A DNA stretch of 26,172 nt from Micavibrio sp. UBA5703 (GTDB lineage: Bacteria; Pseudomonadota; Alphaproteobacteria; Micavibrionales; Micavibrionaceae). The translations under genes and the position numbers were made by a program. The stretch is from contig DIHF01000058.1 in the NCBI GenBank assembly GCA_002420015.1, forward strand, positions 2,662 through 28,833, given 5' to 3'. Under the pieces are notes generated by a model. The model did no database searches. It was not told where the DNA came from and was given only the letters and a program-made list of their open reading frames with translations. Below are positions 23,274-26,172 of this stretch, one piece after another; within the stretch, counting starts at the first letter, position 1, and every line of letters begins with the position of its first letter.

Positions 23274-24842
23274 TTAAACCAGAACGTCATAGCGCGTCAG
23301 GCCCGTGTGCGGGTCGACGTACCAATCCATTCTGGTTTCAATTATTTCTTCCTCGTTGCCTTGTCCGGCAGCGCCTTTAGCATGAGCGCCGTGGTGATCG
23401 TGACTGCCGTCATGGCTGAAATCGCCTTCATGTTGCGCCAGTTCAAATTCCATGCCGCTGCTGTCAAGGCCGATGTCCTGAATGGCGCGCTCAAGAACAT
23501 GCGCGTCGCGCTGAAGCATGGCGAAGGTCTCTGGCTTTTCGATCAGCATGACGGTTTTGAGGGTTTTGTTTTCGCCGAATTCGAGTTTGATTTTCATGCG
23601 GCCAAGCTCGGGTGGATCGAGCTGGAGTGTGATGTCTTTATTTTCGCCGGAAGCGGCGTTTTTCTGGATGGTGGCGGCGATGACTTGTATTGCGCTGTGG
23701 GATTGCGCGGCGCTTTGCGTGCCGGTAACAAGGCTGGCCAGATTAGCCGTGCTGTTTGCGGCCAGCGCGCCGGGCGCTTGCAGTCCGGCCTGTTCAAGAA
23801 CGGGATCGCTCCAATGCGCGGAGGAAAACAGGCTCCCTTCCAGCGTGAACGGCCAGCCCTGAAGCGCGCTGAGGCTCGGTGGCGTTGCTGCCTGTGAGGG
23901 GGCTTCGCCGCCGCGTGCCGGGATTATTCTTGCGGCTCCCGTTAGATCGTTTCCGGCCTGCCGGAGGATATCCCTGAATTTCAGTTTGTCCTCAAGCGAC
24001 ATCGCGTTAAGTTCATCGCCGATGGTTGTCGTGGCTTCGCCTTCGCCGCCCGGCATCAGGGCGTTGAGTTTAGCCGCCAGGTTTTGCAGGGAATTGTCGC
24101 CTGGGTTATCGGTCGACTGCGGTGCGGCGGCGTTGGTGGCGGCGGGCAGTGTTGTTGCTGCGGCCTTGCCGTTTGATTGTTGTTGCGGCGCGACGATATT
24201 GATAAGCCCGATGAAAATTCCGGCAAATGGGTGCTGGTCTTTTCCATCTTCAGCAGAAGTTTGAGGATTCTGTAATTGCTGCTGAAGCTGGGTGATCTGT
24301 TCGGGCGTCAGATTGGTCGCGATGAAAGCGGGGCTTTGCTCCTGTTCAAGCTCCTGCAACCGGGCAAGTATCATCTCAAGTTTGCCGATGGCATTCTCAT
24401 GGCCCTTGTCGCCTTTTGCCTTCAGCAAGAGGCTTTCAATGACGCTCTTGATCGCGGCGACGGGTTTCAACTCGCTGTCCATCGCCTGCTGGTTCAGCGC
24501 GAGGGTCTGGGCGATCTGCGCCTGCGGGTCGAGGCTGAAGGTTTCCGTGTCCTGTGCAACCTGATCCCCTATATTTTCATTCGCCGTCAGAATTTTCGCC
24601 AGATCAAGCGAGGGGTTTTTCGAAAGGGCAGGGTTGTCGGATTGCAAAAGCTGGCTGTCCTGCGGCGGCGTTTGTCCCTGTTGATTTTGAGATTCTGTAA
24701 CCTGTGTGAGTTGCGCGAGGATAAGGTCGATGAAGCTCATGCTCTGAACGGGCGTAGCGCCGGGCTTTCCTCCCGGCTGGCCGGGAAGAGCAGGGGCGCT
24801 GCCTTGCGTGGTTTGCAGCGTAAAAAACAGATCAAGGTTCAT
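23274..24842 (-). CDS. fliK: FliK, hook-length control protein
   Basis: A 522-residue protein that measures hook length and switches export specificity. The N-terminal two thirds are low-complexity (Gln, Ala, Pro, Asn-rich) with predicted helices. The conserved C-terminal domain is at about 385-470 and includes DITLQLDPPELGRMKIKLEF (403-422), typical of the hook-length family. After it comes a His/Asp-rich tail (H471, H477, H481, H483, H484, H487), which is unusual. AAGGA lies 8 nt before the ATG. The order fliK-flgD-flgE is the common hook operon order. Confidence 0.92.
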   Translation of the reverse strand: MNLDLFFTLQTTQGSAPALPGQPGGKPGATPVQSMSFIDLILAQLTQVTESQNQQGQTPPQDSQLLQSDNPALSKNPSLDLAKILTANENIGDQVAQDTETFSLDPQAQIAQTLALNQQAMDSELKPVAAIKSVIESLLLKAKGDKGHENAIGKLEMILARLQELEQEQSPAFIATNLTPEQITQLQQQLQNPQTSAEDGKDQHPFAGIFIGLINIVAPQQQSNGKAAATTLPAATNAAAPQSTDNPGDNSLQNLAAKLNALMPGGEGEATTTIGDELNAMSLEDKLKFRDILRQAGNDLTGAARIIPARGGEAPSQAATPPSLSALQGWPFTLEGSLFSSAHWSDPVLEQAGLQAPGALAANSTANLASLVTGTQSAAQSHSAIQVIAATIQKNAASGENKDITLQLDPPELGRMKIKLEFGENKTLKTVMLIEKPETFAMLQRDAHVLERAIQDIGLDSSGMEFELAQHEGDFSHDGSHDHHGAHAKGAAGQGNEEEIIETRMDWYVDPHTGLTRYDVLV

Positions 24843-24891
24843 TCTTCAAAGTCCTTATTCAAAAACCTTACACAGTGCATTTTTGTCGTTC

Positions 24892-25383
24892 TTAGGCTGT
24901 TTCGCTCAGTCCCGTCGACACGGCTTTTCTTTCCGCATGGCGCATGGAGCCTGTCGCGTCGTAGCTGAAAGAGCGCTGCTTTCTGGCCTCATCCCTTGCG
25001 GCGCGGCGGATCGTGTTGCCCAGACGCTCGACGCAGCGATCCATGCGCTTGAGCGCCTCGGCATTTCTTTTTGCCAGCTGTGAAAAATCGTTCTGCATTT
25101 CCTGAAGGCGGCGGCGCAGGGTTGGGTCGGCCTTGCGCATTTCGTCCTTGCGCGCCAGCATTTGCTGGATGCGGCTCTGGTAGTTGCGGGCGGCTTCCAG
25201 TTTTTCATCCTGCATGGACAGGAATGTCCTGGTGTCGGCACCGTCCAGCGCTTCGGTTTCGCGGACATAGATGGTGCGCAACGCATCGATTGTGCTCATC
25301 ATCTCCTGCATGGCTTTTGCGGGATTCGGCGAAAGGCTTGCTGGTTGCCCGTTGTCACGGTTGGCGTTTGAAAAATTATTCAT
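24892..25383 (-). CDS. FlgN-like flagellar chaperone candidate (second of a tandem pair)
   Basis: A 163-residue, largely helical, charged protein. It has the general FlgN layout: a first helix around an ETEALDGADTRTFLSMQDEKLEAARNY-type segment (about 42-68; a core motif E-x2-AL, then D-x3-F-x8-K), then long coiled-coil helices with RRRLQEMQNDFSQLA and AEALKRMDRCVERLGNTIRRA. FlgN proteins chaperone the hook-associated proteins FlgK and FlgL. The start overlaps the upstream stop by one nucleotide (TGATG). It could instead be a FliJ-like or specialised helical protein; the family call rests on pattern and place. Confidence 0.55.
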   Translation of the reverse strand: MNNFSNANRDNGQPASLSPNPAKAMQEMMSTIDALRTIYVRETEALDGADTRTFLSMQDEKLEAARNYQSRIQQMLARKDEMRKADPTLRRRLQEMQNDFSQLAKRNAEALKRMDRCVERLGNTIRRAARDEARKQRSFSYDATGSMRHAERKAVSTGLSETA

Positions 25384-25823
25384 CAGATACTCTCCCTCTG
25401 TTCGCGTTGACGTTCGTTGTTGTTAAAGCGCACGGGGCGGCCAAGCTCCTGCGCCGCTACCAATGTGGCCTGCGTGTTGGCCATCGACCTTCTGCGCAAC
25501 TGTTCGATGAGGCCGTTATTGTGCAGGGTTTTTTCACCAAGAACGTTCTGGAGTTTTTCCAGATCGTCGATCATTCTGCGGTCCGTGCCGCGAAAGTCTT
25601 CGATGCGCTCGCGAAATTCAGCGGAAGCCTGGGCATAGCCGAGCGCCAGTTTTTCCTTGTCGTCCTGAAGCGAGGAAAGCTGGACGACATCGCCGAGCGT
25701 CATGGCGCGTTCTTCCTTTTCGGCAAAATCGATCAAGCCGCGCGTCAGCGTCATCAGCTTGCGCAGGGCCAGGGCTGCATCGGCGGGGAGAGCTTTGTTA
25801 CTTTCGGTCGCTTTACGATTCAC
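25383..25823 (-). CDS. FlgN-like flagellar chaperone candidate (first of a tandem pair)
   Basis: A 146-residue helical protein with the FlgN-type layout: LMTLTRGLIDFAEKEERAMT, then the SSLQDDKEKLALGYAQA block (about 50-66), then FRGTDRRMIDDLEKLQNVL and a last helix LIEQLRRRSMANTQATLVAAQ. It aligns with the next gene over these helices, so the two appear to be diverged duplicates. The start overlaps the flgJ end by 11 nt, so it belongs to the same operon. Its likely role is chaperoning of hook-associated or filament proteins. Confidence 0.6.
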   Translation of the reverse strand: MNRKATESNKALPADAALALRKLMTLTRGLIDFAEKEERAMTLGDVVQLSSLQDDKEKLALGYAQASAEFRERIEDFRGTDRRMIDDLEKLQNVLGEKTLHNNGLIEQLRRRSMANTQATLVAAQELGRPVRFNNNERQREQRESI

Positions 25824-26169
25824 TTGTTTTTCCTTCCTTGGCTGCGGCTTGTATGCGGATAAGTTCTTCCTTGACGCTGTCGGCGATTCCGATGCGGCCG
25901 GTTTCCGAGAGCATCTTGCCGTATTCCTGGATCAGCAGGCCGCGAAAGACTTCTTCGCCCTTGCCGCCGCCGAACATGCCTTCGGTCTCAAGCCCCTCGA
26001 ACATCGGCTTGACCATTTCGGATAAAAACACGGCTTCGAATTCTTTTGCCGATTCCTCAATCTTCTTGAGGTCTTTGGCGTTTTTCAGCGCGTTGACGGA
26101 TTTATCGCTGTCGACCTGCGTTGCCTTTAAAAGCGCGAGTGTTGTGTTTGGTGTCATGTTGTCAGCCAT
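25813..26169 (-). CDS. flgJ: FlgJ-type rod-binding protein (single-domain)
   Basis: A 118-residue protein corresponding to the N-terminal rod-capping domain of FlgJ. The core is KEFEAVFLSEMVKPMFEGLE (42-61), followed by GEEVFRGLLIQEYGKMLSETG (71-91). The muramidase domain found in enteric FlgJ is absent, as in many alphaproteobacteria, so peptidoglycan cleavage must come from another enzyme. The ATG at 26169 is 3 nt from the window end, so its ribosome binding site cannot be seen; a second ATG four codons later is possible. It is probably part of a rod/P-ring operon that continues beyond the window. Confidence 0.9.
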   Translation of the reverse strand: MADNMTPNTTLALLKATQVDSDKSVNALKNAKDLKKIEESAKEFEAVFLSEMVKPMFEGLETEGMFGGGKGEEVFRGLLIQEYGKMLSETGRIGIADSVKEELIRIQAAAKEGKTSES

Positions 26170-26172
26170 CTC

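Overview
The window is a large flagellar locus of an alphaproteobacterium. The evidence is the set of regulators and assembly factors typical of that class (FlbD, FlbT, FlaF, the FlbE type of FliH) next to the universal flagellar genes. The dispersed palindromic repeats and a Rickettsia PKMT-like methyltransferase would fit a Rhodospirillales- or Micavibrionales-like lineage, but the genus cannot be settled from the sequence alone. All real genes except one (the flaG-like gene) lie on the minus strand, so the loci are read from the right end to the left.

Right part (about 26172 to 20739): a rod/hook block, flgJ (rod-binding domain only), two tandem FlgN-like helical proteins, fliK (hook length control), flgD (hook cap) and flgE (hook). 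The genes are packed with overlaps or short gaps. Next (20738 to 16981) comes a structured intergenic stretch, a large SAM-dependent methyltransferase with a regulatory domain, and the single flagellin of the window, which has a hairpin in its leader and a strong terminator. Then follow a 778-residue RTX calcium-binding protein with a type I secretion signal (16778 to 14442), flbT and flaF (post-transcriptional and assembly control of flagellin), and the flaG-like gene on the plus strand.

Central part (12339 to 7704): fliF, fliG, fliH/flbE, fliN and motA form the MS-ring, C-ring/switch, export-ATPase regulator and stator operon. After a repeat-rich gap come flbD (the sigma-54 activator of late flagellar genes) and flhA (export gate). 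Left part: flhF and flhG, the GTPase/ATPase pair that sets flagellar number and position.

The least explained segment is 2344-3616. It holds three small tandem genes that are visibly paralogous to each other and to no family I recognise. They sit between flhA and flhF, and palindromic repeat elements flank them on both sides. Other items of interest are the RTX gene, which looks AT-richer than its neighbours, the possible flagellin-lysine methyltransferase, a perfect 14-bp inverted repeat enclosing 96 nt with several internal hairpins (a candidate structured RNA), and at least four families of intergenic palindromic repeats, one with a compensatory base-pair change between copies. No tRNA, rRNA, CRISPR array or transposase gene was seen.
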